In this document: piece by piece, positions 22,271-35,125 of the stretch
How positions within the stretch are numbered: position 1 is the first letter of the stretch
Layout: each line of letters starts with the position of its first letter
DNA from: Prunus persica
Taxonomy: Eukaryota > Streptophyta > Magnoliopsida > Rosales > Rosaceae
Length of the DNA stretch: 64,000 bases
Assembly: GCF_000346465.2 (NCBI RefSeq)
Contig: NC_034012.1
Coordinates: forward strand, 21,549,169-21,613,168
Direction: 5' to 3'
Position numbers and translations under genes: made by a program
Notes under the pieces: generated by a model
Database searches by the model: none
Seen by the model: the letters and a program-made list of their open reading frames with translations, nothing else
What the model was told of the DNA's origin: nothing

Positions 22271-24170
22271 TTACAGTCCCCCGATTTGGCAATTACTATC
22301 ACCCAATTTGGTGAACCCTAACGTTGTCACCCAATTTACGATGTTAAGGTACCCTCGGTCCTTAATCTTGTAAACCATTGTTTACTAGAATAAGGACCCA
22401 TTTTACATCCCAAAGGTCCACCATTACCAATTCCTTGTAATGTGGATCCATATCCTTGTAAAAGGTTGATTTACAACATTATAAATTGAGTGAACCCTAA
22501 TATTGTAATCCAGGTGCAAAACCCTATAAATTGTTACCAAAAACTTGTAAGTTACGAGTTTAAGGATTCTCTTTACGACGTTATGGTACCCTCAGTCCTT
22601 AATCTTGTAAACCATTGTTTACTAGAATAAAAACCCAATTTACATCCCTAATGTCCACTATTACCAATCCTTTGTAATATGGATCCATATCTTTGTAAAT
22701 ATATGATTTACAACATTATGGATTTGGTGAACCCTAACGTTGTAATCCAGAAGCAAAACTAGAGGTGGGCGCGGTCCGGTTTAGGCAAAAAAAATTTCAA
22801 AAACCGGTCGGTTTGGTTTTGACCGGTTCCAGTTTTGAACCGGATTATTAATTTATTATCTTTTAAATTTTTTTTCAAAAAAAAACATTTTTTTTAAAAA
22901 AAATTTATAATAAATAATTTATTTTTTTGGCTTAAAAATTAACAAATCATCCAATTCATACATTTAGAAATTTTTTGAAGTTGAACTTGGAAAAATAGTG
23001 ATTATAAAATTTAAAATATGACATTAGATTTTAAAATTTTGTAAAAATACAAATATATATATATATGATCGGTCTAGTTCGGTCCGGTGCGGTGTAAAAC
23101 CAAAATCATTTCGGTCCGGTTTGTTGACTTTTTAGGTGAACTGATTTTTTTTCATCGATTCGATTCAGTGTTCCAGTTTTCCGGTCCCGATTCCCACCCC
23201 TAAGCAAAACCTTGTAAATTGTTACAAAAACTTGTGAGTTACGAGTTTAGGAATTCTCTTTATGATGTTATGGTACCCTCAGTCCTTAATCTTGTAAAAC
23301 ATTTTTTACAAGAATAATGACCCATTTTACATCGCTAAGGTCCACCATTACCAATTATAATATGAATCCATATCCTTGTAAACATATGATTTACAACATT
23401 AAGAATTATGAGAACCTTAGTGTTGTAATCATGGTGCAAAAACCTGTAAATTGTTACCAAAAACTTGTAACTTACTTTTTTTTGGATCCTCCTTACAACG
23501 TTATGGTACCCTCGTATCCCAAAATTGTAAAATCGGCCCTTAATCTTATAAACCCTCATTTTACTAGAACAATGACCCCAATTTACATCCTCATGGTCCG
23601 GACTTACCAATTCCTTGTAAAATAAGGATTTACAACGTTAAGGACTATGAGAATCCTAATGTTGTAATCGTGGTGAAAAAACCCATAAATCACTGCCTAA
23701 ATCATGTAACTTACATGTTTATGGATCCATTTTACAATGTTTTGGTACCCTCGTATCCCAAAATTGTAAAATCGGCACTTAATTTTGTAAACCCTCATTT
23801 TACTAGAATAAGGCCCCCAATTTACATTATCATGGTTTAGACTTACCAATTCTTTGTAATGTGGATCCATATCCTTGTAAAATAAGAATTTACAACATTA
23901 AGGATTATGAGAACCCTAACGTTGTAATCGTGGTGCAAAAACCTGTAAATCACTACCCAAACTGTGTAACCTACATGTTTATGGATCCTCTTTACAACGT
24001 TATGGTACCCTTGTATCCCAAAATTGTAAAATCGGCCCTTAATCTTTTAAACCCTCATTTTATTAGAATAATGACCAAATTTACATCCTCATGGTCCGGA
24101 GTTACAAAATCCTTGTAATGTTGATCTATGTCCTTATAAAATGGGGATTTACATGGGAAGCTAGGGGATT
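22271..24170. repeat. Tandem satellite array, ~240-bp unit, about 6 copies
   Basis: TTATGGTACCCTC (or AAGGTACCCTC) recurs near 22341, 22583, 23270, 23500, 23740 and 24001. The long gap between the second and third is explained by a 443-bp MITE. Each unit carries CCTTAATCTTGTAAACC, TCCATATCCTTGTAAA and ATTTACAACATTAAGGA words that form imperfect dyads, the same building blocks as in the array at 18625-20420. The two arrays may have been one, split by LTR copy A. Open frames inside (for example 23317-23625) are repeat translations. Confidence 0.75.
22760..23202. mobile_element. hAT-type MITE inserted in the satellite (8-bp target duplication)
   Basis: The ends are TAGAGGTGGG and CCCACCCCTA, and the flanks both read AGCAAAAC (22752-22759 and 23203-23210). 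Removing the element plus one duplication restores a normal satellite unit (compare GTGCAAAACCCTATAAATTG near 22512). The inside is rich in CCGGTTTGGTTTTGACCGG-type words. An 8-bp duplication is typical of the hAT superfamily. Confidence 0.9.
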
Positions 24171-24940
24171 GGTAACTTTCTTTTCCTTCATTATCCCATT
24201 TAGTATTTTATTATGTTACAATACATATATAAAAAAATTTAGTATTTTAGTTGAAATTATACATATTATATGTAAATACAATCTTTATGAGTGAATATTC
24301 TTATGAAAAAATTGTTTGATGGATGGGAAAGGGGAAACCTATATAACAAGGATATGAACCAAAAATCAGAGGAGAATCACAAGGGAAATTTTTGTGGGAA
24401 GATGAATATGAGGATGAAAATGTATTAATATTTAGGCATAGAAATAAGTTTGTAAAAGCATATTTTGAATATGCTATGAGTCATATTCAAAAAATAATAT
24501 ATAGTTTTAGTTTTAAGACATTCCTCTCAAATTATTTTAGAATTAGCTTGAATTCTAAAATTTCTTACATGAGAAGCGAATGAGATGGTAACTCAATCAC
24601 TTTCTTCCCCTTCATTACCTCATTACGTATTTTCTTATGTTACATACTTATATAAAATTTCGAGTATTTTAATTGAAATTGTATATATTATATGTAAATA
24701 TCATATTTATGCATTATAAATTGATTATAAAGTGCAATATATATTATATATTCTTATTTAACATTTTTTTATTGATAGGAACATGAACCAATTATATTAC
24801 GAAGATATGAACCAAAAAATAAAGAAGGATCATATGGGAAATTTTTGTTGGAAGATGCTATGAGTCATCTTTTGTTATAAGACATTTGTTTAAAGTTATT
24901 TTTAGAATAAGCACTAATAATAATAATAATAATATGTCAT
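24165..24940. repeat. Imperfect direct duplication of ~430 bp
   Basis: The stretch beginning GGTAACTTTCTTTTCCTTCATT (24172) is repeated from about 24587 (GGTAACTCAATCACTTTCTT). Later matching pairs include TATTATATGTAAATA (24257 and 24687) and GGGAAATTTTTG (24384 and 24836). No gene is present. Confidence 0.55.
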
Positions 24941-25014
24941 CTTTAGAAGTAATTATAGTGTGGCTTCAGAGTATGGTCATATAATATTTATTATAATATA
25001 AGTGGATATTTATT

Positions 25015-28000
25015 TGATAGAACCCAACCCAAATTCCACTTTGGAATTTGAGCCGAACCCTATGCGTATCCGACACCTGGCAGGTGTTGAGCACTCTTGA
25101 CCAAAACGCCCTTCTAAGTTTCCGAAATTCTTTTTCTTCAAGTTTGACTTATACCAAAAATTCGGCAGAGTCTCCCCTGTAATTCGCTCATTTCCCAAAA
25201 AATTTACCTGTATAAAACATGATTTTATAATCCCAAACGTACAACATGCACAATAATAGAGTTCATGCAACCAAACATCACATCATTTTGGCCTCAGGCC
25301 TCTTTAAATCAAATAAATCGTTCTGCCAATTGAATTTGACCTCAATTTTTAGAACAAAATCAGTACAATAACATATTCCAAAATAACTTAACTGAACAGC
25401 TTTTCAATCACTTGGTCTCGCGGCTGCACCTAGTGACTCTAGGTTTCCTACGTACCCGTAACTAGGAATCAAGCCATATGTAGTTCTTTCGTTTATTATA
25501 TTTGCACGTAAGTAGGCTACTCAAAGAATTTCCTCAAATCCATGAACCAATTTATGTTTTACTTGCATAAATCATATGTAAAAACAAACAAACACATAAA
25601 GTACTTTTAATTCTTCCTTCAAACTCACATAAAGCTCATGTACGTAAATGAAGAACAAAACCATTCATTCCTTGACCCATCAATATCCGGAAGAAAAAAA
25701 ATTGGTATTAAAACTCTTGCCCAAAAATACCAAGATAAAATCCTCAATTTTAGTTTGAACCTCTTAAAACCCACTTATTCTCCACCTAGGCGTACCCCCA
25801 TTTATATTATGTCAATTCCTTTAATATGCCGTCAATTCCGATAAGATTCCGTCAATTCCATGATTTTCTATTTAATTCCCACAATATACCGTCAATTCCA
25901 TATGTCACATAATATGACATTTCCTCATAGGCCTCGGTAACATAAAGTCAATCCGAATCGCATTCCTCGTAGGCCTCGGGAACACAAAGTCGACCCAAGC
26001 CGCATTCCTAGCAGAACTCGGGGGACATGTAGTCGGCCCGAGAACACATATCCTCCCACAGCACGGTTCAAGCGTCCCCGAAATTCTTGGGGCATTATTA
26101 TAAATGACAAAACTGTTTCAAGGCAACTGGGGGGGTACTTCTGTGGAGGGTTTGAAAACCATATTCCGAAACTTATCATAAAATTTCCCATATTCCACAA
26201 ATCCATATTTCAAATCCTTTCTCAACTTTCTAAAATCGGTTCTCAACTACTTATGAATTGACACCACATACTGTTGAGAATTAGAGTCCATAATTCATCA
26301 TTTTCAAACCACTACGTATATATATTAAATATAGACATGTACTTAGATATTTAGTTAATTTATTAATCACGTCGAAATCCAATTAACAAACTATTCATTT
26401 ATGATACTATAATAATAATCTTAATAGTAATAGATAACTAAATAAATATAGACATGTGCTTAGATATTTAGTTAATTTATTAATTACGTCGAAATCCAAT
26501 TAACAAACCATTCATTTATGATACTATAATAATAATCTTAATAGTACTAGATAACTAAATAATTAAATAATTAAATAACCACTACCCCTAGAGATTTCAT
26601 CACTTCCGATAATGCATAAATATTCAAATCTAAAAAAAAACATGTAGCAATACCATAAAATACTATAATATAAACTCAATTATCGAAATAATAGAAATAC
26701 TCACAATTAGCGATCTATATATTCCTTCCATAATCATATAAATCCATAGTAGATTGCATGGTAATTTGATCAATGAAAAGTAATAACCTTTAAAGAAGAT
26801 CCCATATCGAATCAATTCCCAATATGAACTCATTAGGCAAGATATTCCATACTAAAAGAACTGTACGTACTCTTAATAACAAATGTCATTGATTTACTAA
26901 CAATCATAGCCGAGCTCAAGGCTTACTTTCACAACCCACCAATCCGATATTCCAAGCTCGCCCATTCCATAACTTTAATTATCAATATAATATTCAAGAA
27001 TTTCCATAAGATACTATGAATCAATCTCCTAACTCCCAACATAATCAAAATAACTCAACTACTAGTTAAGACTCATTTACAAGGTCGTCCTAGTACTTCT
27101 CGAAGGGTGACACTACCTCGGAAGATTCACGGTCAACTAAGGGGTCAAACTGTCCAAACTTGGTCAACCGGGCCCGCGGGGCCCAAGATCTCGAATTCCC
27201 GATCCGGAAGTTCCTATAGGTTTCACAAGATTTAGGATACATGTACTGCAGGTTTGGTCCAGATCGAACGGTTGGATCGCTCACGATCGTACGATCAGAC
27301 GGTTATCATTTAACGCAAACTTAAAATTATTGAATCGGAACATCTGGAGCTCCGATTCACGATCCGTGAATTCCTACACGATCCTAGGGATGCCCAGATC
27401 AACATAAATTACAATGAAATCGTCCAACAGTCTGAACATATCAAACCAAGATAACGCCTAAAATGCGATATTTGATCGACGATCAAACGATAACCAAATT
27501 GAAATCCGAGTATGCCGTCGTGCTCGGGACGACGCGCCGCCCCACACGTTGGCAGCACGTGGGTGTCCATAGCAAATTCAGGCGATCGAAAACACTCTAA
27601 ACCGCCGGTTAAGGCCTATACCTATATGATCAGCACCTTGAGTGGAGCAACTTTTGTTCTTGGAGCAACCCCAAAAAGTCTACGGAATTGGCCGGAATCG
27701 GAAGCCAAAACCAGCCAAAACTTCTATCGCTTATTTAACCCCCAAAATGCATAAATTTCTCCAAAATACCACAACCAACAACTAGAACACATCAAGAGGA
27801 TGAGAAAGCATACCTGGATCAATGGAAATGGTGGCCGAAATCGCCGGTACGAGCTCCGGAAAATTTCTGTAAAAACTGTCAAAACCGCCTGTTTCGTGGC
27901 TAATTCGCGTGACCACGACGGCGGATTTAGGCGACAAAGGGCTGGGGCTAGAAGAGGGAAGTGTGGTGGTCCTTTTGGGACCGATGCCGCCCCATGGCAG

Positions 28001-28359
28001 TGTGTGGTGGTGGCAGTGGCCTGGAGAATTTGCTATCGTCGCAACAAAAGGGGGGGAGGGGGGCTGTTTTCGCGAGATAGGGTTTTTTGGGTTTTTAAAA
28101 CCCCTTTTTGAAATAATTACGATTTTTCCACTTGATTTTTTTTTTAAATCGTAACTTCCAAGTTACAACTCCAATTTGAGTCCACAACATGTCTACGGAC
28201 CCATCTCGACGTGTTCTACGCAACGGTACAATTGAAATCCCCAAATTCCTTCCCGAATAAAAAGTCAACTTTTAAACTATTAAAATATTCCGGAGTTGAA
28301 ATAATCTTTTACTTGAATAAATTAATAATTAAATATTAATTTAGATTCAGGTTATTACA
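25015..28359 (+). mobile_element. LTR family A, copy B (about 3.3 kb, solo-LTR-like)
   Basis: It begins TGATAGAACCCAACCC, close to TGATAGGACCTGCCCC of copy E, and ends GGTTATTACA. Flanks share TATT. Blocks shared in order with D and E include GCGGCTGCACCTAG with CCTACGTACCC (25425-25460), the GGTCAACCGGGCCCGCGGGG block (27160-27180), CACGATCGTACGATCAGACG (27282-27301), and the 3' block ending in CTACGCAACGGTAC. No protein domains, primer-binding site or polypurine tract are visible, so a solo LTR is favoured over a complete element. Confidence 0.65.
26327..26560. repeat. 117-bp tandem duplication
   Basis: AAATATAGACATGT starts at 26327 and again at 26444, followed in both by TAGATATTTAGTTAATTTAT and AATAATAATCTTAATAGTA. 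Only a few bases differ, so the duplication is recent. It lies inside LTR copy B and is absent from copy D. Confidence 0.9.
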
Positions 28360-30200
28360 TATTGAGATTGTCTTAAAAGTTGAATATCTTATCATTGATT
28401 GATATTAAACACGTAACGAGTTATACTATGTAGTCATATTTTAGTTCTTTATAGTAATTTATTTACATTTAAGAAATAACAAAACAAAAAGAATAGTTTA
28501 GATGTTTAAAAATTGTTTTTGGTTACAAGTAAAAAAAACAATTTCAGTTTGGCCAATTGGATTTATATAAAGTTATCCAAGTTTTATTGATTCTGGTTAC
28601 AAGTTATATAAAGCGACCCCAACTCATGAATCATGAAAAAATTTGCAAATGCTGTGAAATAATTGTAACAATATTATGGTCCACCCTAATCCATAACACT
28701 GTAATACCCTAATTTACAAAGAAAATGACACATAGTACCAAGGTAAGAATGGACTTTGAGGAGTAAAATTATGTCATCATAACACAACTGAAAATCTTGT
28801 AATCTACGAGAAAACTAGTAAACCTTTTACTTTTCTACTTGTTTTTCTTGACTTTTAATCTTAAAAATGTACTATAAAATCCATGGTCATGTTAGGAAAA
28901 GAATATAAATTTATAATACTTCGTGGATGTCTACAAAAGTACAACCATGTAACATAGAGTTCAACAAGTAATACAGTTCTTATTTTAGAAATTGATTTCA
29001 ACCAATTACGTAGACAAAACTTGAGGTGAAAAAAATTGATGGATAAAGACTTTCAAACTCTCAAATAAATGTTGATGCACATTCACCAATTCTATGAAAC
29101 AAAAGAAACAAAAAATTAAAACTATCAACCTCAATTGATTTTTAAAAACTAGGCATAAAATACGGAGGAATTAGCCACAACTAGCCATCATAATTCATAT
29201 AAATAAAACCAGCAACTCATAATGAACTTGAGGAAAGCTACAATGAGGTGACATATCAAAATCAAAAGAAAAAAAAGTCAAACAGTTCTCATAAAAAAAC
29301 AATCTAAAACGGTAATTTTAGATTTATAAAAGTAAACAAATACCGTAGCGAAATTCATAAGCATGTCATTGTGAGTCAGAAAGAATAAACTCAATTGAAA
29401 AATAACATGTCAAATCATATGTCAATTGCCAAAACAGGTAGGATATATTTGCATGACCCTTACACAATTGCATTTGCGTTAAATATTAACAAAAAGTGAA
29501 AACTTGACAACTTGTATAACCGGTAACCAATTTTTTTTTAAAAAATCTTGGGGAATCATAAAGGAAAAATGGCGCATGGGTGCACTTGGTGCACTATAGA
29601 AGGTGCCTATGTATTATATGTTGTGGCTAAATTCATTCCAAGCCATGAGATGCAAAATGTTTCCTTCAATATGTATATGGGTATATGTCTGGATTTATTT
29701 CCAGGTTGAGGTTTCTTAAGCATGTGCATTAAGAGTGTATTTGAAATGAATTTCATATTTGATTTTTGTATATTTGGAGCGTATTAAATAGGTGACATCC
29801 AAATATTAGAGTGTATTAAATTAAAGAGATATTTAGTCATATACCTATTCTTAGCACTAATAATATAAATAAACCCTACACCATCTAATTTCTATAAACA
29901 AACCCAGCAAAATGACAGCTGGTCCTATTGAATTTTATTTTGATTATTAAATTATTTTGATGCCCTATTGAGTGTTTTGGGCTTTTTTATGAAGTGGGGT
30001 TGGGTTTGTTTTAAGAAATTAATGGCAATTTTGTAATTTAAAAGAAGTTAAAAGCCTTTTTGTTATGTTGTAAATGGGTTTTGGGTGTTTTTCTAAAGTC
30101 CATTTCATATAAGTTTTTTTTTTATTTTTAAATAATAATAATTTGGGCTCCTATATTGGGTTGAATCTCCCTTTTTTAAAAAAAAAAATAATAATTTGGG
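28360..30200. other. AT-rich intergenic sequence, no gene
   Basis: Between 28665 and 28790 is one worn unit of the dyad satellite (CTGTAATACCCTAATTTACAA, AAGGTAAGAATGGAC). Otherwise I see nothing that can be assigned. The AT-rich end near 30110-30230 holds a duplicated AATAATAATTTGGGCTCCTA word. Confidence 0.45.
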
Positions 30201-30203
30201 CTC

Positions 30204-31440
30204 CTAATCTGGGCTCCTAATAGTGAATCTCCATAAATTAAAAGGTATAAGGGAACAAGGTTCATGATTAGAAAAAGAAAGACGAACAAATTTAGTCGAT
30301 GCACAATGGCTATAATTATTAATTGATAAACGAAAAGTGGACCCTAATAAGGAACGAGAAGCTAAGGTGCTAAGCACTTTATTGGATGGATGCCCGAGTA
30401 ACGATGCCAAAGAGAGGACAACTTGAACACTGAAGCAAGAGCTGTCTGGGAACTGGAGAGGTATTTGGATTCCAATGTGGGAAAAATGGGATAGAGACTG
30501 TTATTACATCGGTCCTAAAAAGAATATCGTTAGATTTCAAATCACGAATGATAAAACCACATTGAAAAAATGTAATACTCACAAGATGATCACAAGTAAA
30601 TTGAGCCATAGATAATAGATTTTTGTGTAAAGAAGGAACACGATGAACATCAGAAAGACGAAACACAAAAGAACCGGAAGAAAAGGAAAGATTACTAGAG
30701 TGAGTGATAGGAAGCGAGTCACCATTACCAGAAACAACACCATCTGATGGAGTAGAGCCAGGGGTGGGTGCTAGAGAGCGTGCATCATGAGTCATGTGAT
30801 GGGTGGCTCCCAAATCTAAATACTAATTAGGGTCGGAGGTGTACATAGAATGCATACTGGCAATATGGCCAAATTGTAGATAATTCCAACATTGAGGAGG
30901 GGGACGGGAGGATAGAGGAGGTCCCAAGAGTTCAGAGGATGAGGGAGTACATGGCTAATGAGAAAAGGTGCAGTTGAAGGATGGAGGTGACCAACATCAT
31001 GTAGTTAGGTCCCAACCTACGAAGAGTATAAGTGACAAGATCTAATGGAGAGACGGGTTCTTTGACTGCAACAAGTTGATTAGACAAACTTTTGACAAGG
31101 GAGAGGTACTAGGGAATCGTCTACGCCCTTTTTGAACAAAGAGAAGTTGGAATTTCAATTGGGTATTATGAGCAATGGATTGTTGTGAGGAAGTGTGATG
31201 AAGACAATCCCAAATTGACTATGAATTCTGAAAGCCAACAACTTGTAAGAGAACCGGGTCAGTAAGAGTGCCACGAAGAAGATGGGGCGATCGATGAGAG
31301 AGCAATGTCTTCAGGAGCAAGAGAGGCCGCGAGTCCAGGTGGCACAACAATGACAGAAGCCAAGGTGCAAATGGGGATTGAGCGTGTTTCTTAACCACTG
31401 ATACAACTTGTTCAAGAAATGGTTTGCTCAGCATGCAATA
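30204..31440 (-). pseudogene. Ty1/copia retrotransposon fragment (gag, protease, GAG-pre-integrase)
   Basis: On the minus strand the order is gag-like sequence with PVSPLDLVTYTLRRLG-type coding near 31030-31060, the protease start (DLGATHHMT at about 30810-30790, with Leu in place of the usual Ser after the catalytic Asp), the downstream protease region (VHRVPSLHKNLLSMAQ), and a GAG-pre-integrase LGHPSNKVL at about 30390. Frames change several times and stops intervene. Integrase and reverse transcriptase are absent. It is a decayed 5' part only. Confidence 0.75.
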
Positions 31441-31492
31441 CCTGAAAAGAAAGAAAAACTAAAGAAAGTAAGCAATAGTAACAAGACTCTTA

Positions 31493-33220
31493 ATCAAGTC
31501 CCCGACAGCGGCGCTAGTTACTTGTTGGACATATTTTACTCTATCTATTTCTCGCAAGTGCACGAACCAATTATAGTATAGGAATGCAAGAACGAGGTCA
31601 TTCCACAGAGACTTGGATGAAAGAAACTTAATACTACTACTTAGACTCACAAGTGACCTAAGACTAAACATAATTTAAATGAGGCTGAGTTTGAGTTTGT
31701 TTGGAGTGAAAACTACTAAAAAGGATAGCAAAATAGCAAGTGACTGAAAACTACTAAAAGGGACTACAAAAATAGCAAATGACCAGCAAGTAGATGTTTA
31801 GAAAATTTAGAGACAATGAAAAGAAGCACTAGGGGTTCAACTTCACCATGACAATCCAATTTCAAGCTACAAGTTAACAATCACCTAAGTTGATTAATTC
31901 AATTTATGGAGTTCGTTCTTTCTTATGTATGATTATCTATATGGTGTTTGATTTTAATCAAGTACTCAAAATACACAATTTAGCTATGGTGTTTAGTCTA
32001 AACTATGAATCTGAATCCATTAAGCTTAACAAGAACACTAAGGAACCAAGTAAATATTTAAACATGGTGTTTGTCCTAAATGCATTACCAACTCATTCAC
32101 TAATTAGTTCAAGAGTCATATGGTGTTTATGTAAACTTGAACTAGATAACCAACATGCAGGTGTTAATAGTGACCAGTTATTTAAACATGCACAAAGATT
32201 CAACTAAGAATAAGTGAATGAGACTAGAAAATTAGAAGTAATCAACAAAGGGTAACATTTAACTTGAAAACATGAAACTGTCTTGTCAGGTTACATTGAA
32301 ACCCTAGCTATGGATTTAGCTGCTCATAATGGGAAAGAAACTTAGATAGAAATGAGAAAACATAATGAATGCAATAAGAGTAGAAAATCCCCTTTTCTGA
32401 AGTTCTTGTGGTGTCCAAGGCTTCTCCAAGAGCTTCTCCACATCTAGAAGGATGTATGACAGCTAAGGAGGTGATTTGGGATGAGTATGGGTGAGTTATA
32501 ATTGCATAGCAAGAGGAAATTCGTAGGGAAATGGAAGGAAGGCTTTCTGGAACTATTTTGGCGATTTGAGGCTGTTTAGAGTGTTGGGTTGATTTCTGGA
32601 GTGTATGGCCATTGGTGGGAGTGTTTTGTGGGATTGTGAATCCCAGGATGTGCATACCTTGAATGTGGAATGGAAGTAGTATTTATAGAGAGAGGGAAGT
32701 GAGAAATCTCAATTGAATATGGCTAATGCCTACAACACTTGCAATTGAAAATCAATTTCTTGGCTGCTGCACTTCCCACAAGAAACAATAGCTCATGCAT
32801 AGCTCATCATGGCCAAGCATCAATTAGGTCATCCTTAGATCAGCATGACCAAGCAACAATCAGCTCATCCTTAGGTCAACATGACTTGTAATTTCATGGG
32901 CTCACATATTGTGCTTGCCTTAATCAATTGATGACTTTGAGTTGTCCATCTTGAAGTTCCGAATGTCTCCTTTCCAACCACATGTGATTTGGCTCAATCC
33001 AAGTTCGGATGAAGAGATAAGTCCGAAACGATTTTCTAACTCAGTCTCCAGTTTTTGCACGTTTTTACACCATTTTGCTTCAAATGCCTCAAGTGGTACC
33101 TAGAGCTCAATGAACTAAAAAACAAACACAAAATGGATTAAAAGCACAAGTTTTACTTTAAAACATAATTAAACAATAGGATAGAGTGCAACAAAATGAT
33201 ACAGAATTATGCATTGATCA
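31493..33220 (-). mobile_element. Gypsy-type LTR (~1.7 kb) with primer-binding site
   Basis: On the minus strand an LTR-like unit starts TGATCAATGCATAATTC at 33220 and ends CCAACA at 31523. Just after it, TAGCGCCGCTGTCGGGGA (about 31515-31498) closely resembles the primer-binding site of Athila/Tat gypsy elements (TGGCGCCGTTGCCGGGGA). The GTGCACGAACC..TATAG word at 31558-31575 is also common at these LTR ends. The LTR carries no gene. Its neighbour downstream is a copia fragment, so the junction is a mosaic. Confidence 0.6.
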
Positions 33221-35125
33221 AGTTCCAGTCACTTTTTGGTCATGGTCCAAGAACAAAAGTTGCTCCACTCATTGTCCTGGTCACATAGGTATAGGTCTTG
33301 ACCGGCGGTTGGGAGATTTTTCTGGTCACCGAAATTTCTCTAGGCACCCACGCGGTGGCAACACGTGGGCACTATTTGGGTGACCCTTTTGGTCGTAAAA
33401 TGTTCCTCATGTCATCCCAAGCACGACAGTATGCTCGGATTTGAATTTGGTTATCGTTTGACTATCAATCAGATTATGCATATTAGACATTATCCGGGTT
33501 CAATATGTTCATACCGTTGGATCGACTCCAATTTCAAATATGTTGATCTAGGCAGATCTAGGATTGTGTACGAATTCACGGATTGTGAATCGAAGTCCCG
33601 GATGCTTCGATTCAATGATTCAAAGATTAGGTTAACGGTAATCGTCCGATCATGCGATCGCGAGCGATACGACCGTTCGATTCGGACCAAACTTGCAGGA
33701 CAAGTATAATAAATTTTGTTGAACCCATAGAAACTTTTGGATCAGAAATCGGAGGTCGTAGACCCCGCGGGCCCGGTTGACCAAGTTTGGGCAGTTTTAC
33801 CCCTCGGTTGACCGTGGGTCTTCCGATGTAGTTTCACCCTTCGAGGAGCACTAGAATGACCTTAATAACGAGTCTTGACTGTTATTTGAGTTATGTTAAT
33901 TATGTTGGGATTATGAGATTGCTTTATAGTATCTTATGGAATTCTTGGATATTAGTTTGATAATTGAAGTTATGGAATGGATGAGCTTGGGATACTTGAT
34001 TGATGGGTTGTGAAAGTGAGTCTTGGGTCTCAGCTATGATTATTAGGAAAGGAGTGGATGTTTGTTTTTGAGTATACTTCGTTATTCTAATATGGAATTT
34101 CTCGCATAATGAAGTTTGATTGAAAATTGACTAAATATGGGTTAATGAGGTATGAGATCTCTAAGGGTTACTATTTATTATTATTATTATTATTATTGAA
34201 GTATATGGATTGGGTGATATCTAGTTATTTACGAAAGTCTATTATTTTAATTGTGGAATATAGTATTTTATGGAAATTAAGTGTAAACAAGTTTTGATTA
34301 CTATTTGAATTATTTTTGGGTCTTTATAGAATATATGCTTGAGAGTTTATTTTCTATACTATGAATAAATATTTGGGAAAATTGAATTAAGGGAATATTA
34401 TTTTTATAATATTTATATTATAAACCTCGCCATCATATGTACCTTCCCTGGTCACTATACCCACACGTGGCGCTGGACTTTTTGTCGTGTGGGCTTCCAT
34501 GGTTATTGATTCTGGAATGGATGGATATTTGGAAAACTGTGGATATGGTTTGGGTATGTTGGAACCCGGGCACCCTTGACAGGGTGTTAGCCCAGTCCCC
34601 CTGTTGGATCGCTCGTCCCTGGCCACATGGTTGTTGAGGATTCCTCCATGTGTTTCAGCCAAATGATCACCGTGTTAGATTGTTTTCCCTGGTACATGAT
34701 GTGCATTATCATATGTACCTCCTCTTGGATACTGATTATTTGGAAATAGTGGATATGGATACTTGGATAGTTGGTTAGTCTACATGCGTAGAACTTGTCA
34801 CAGGCACACTAGTATTGAGGATTCTGCTGTGCGTGTTGGTTAGTCCAGTCTCCCGGATGGACGGCTCGTCCCTGGCCACATGGTTGTTGAGGATTCCTCT
34901 ATATGGTTTAGTTAAACGATCCCCGGATTGGATTGTTTTCCACGGGTATGATGGTGTGAGGTGTGTATTTATATATATATTGATTTATTTCCGGGTTGAG
35001 ATTCTTGAATTTGTGCTTCGTGAGTACCCTGTACATGTATGAATGTTCAAGTGTTGGATTGTGAAGTGTTGTTCGGCAACATATGCCTTGAATAGGGTAC
35101 GGTTGCGGGGAAAGAACTGATAAAA
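33221..35125 (-). mobile_element. LTR family A, copy C (truncated at both ends)
   Basis: Read on the minus strand it follows copy D from about 54360 to 56095: CAACCGTACCCTATTCAAGG, the CCTGTGACAAG and CAGGGACGAGC words, GGTCAACCGGGCCCGCGGGG near 33765, and CCGGTCAAGACCTATACCTA near 33295. The last ~600 bp of the LTR are missing at the gypsy LTR junction, and the 5' part is missing at the CGATAT element. A (TTA)n run lies at about 34168-34197. Confidence 0.6.

Noticed and set aside
23317..23625. 102-aa open frame
   Set aside because: It is a translation of the ~240-bp satellite; related frames recur at 23861-24118.
27800..28154. 103-aa frame in GC-richer DNA
   Set aside because: It is in the 3' part of LTR copy B and has no homologous frame in copies A or D.
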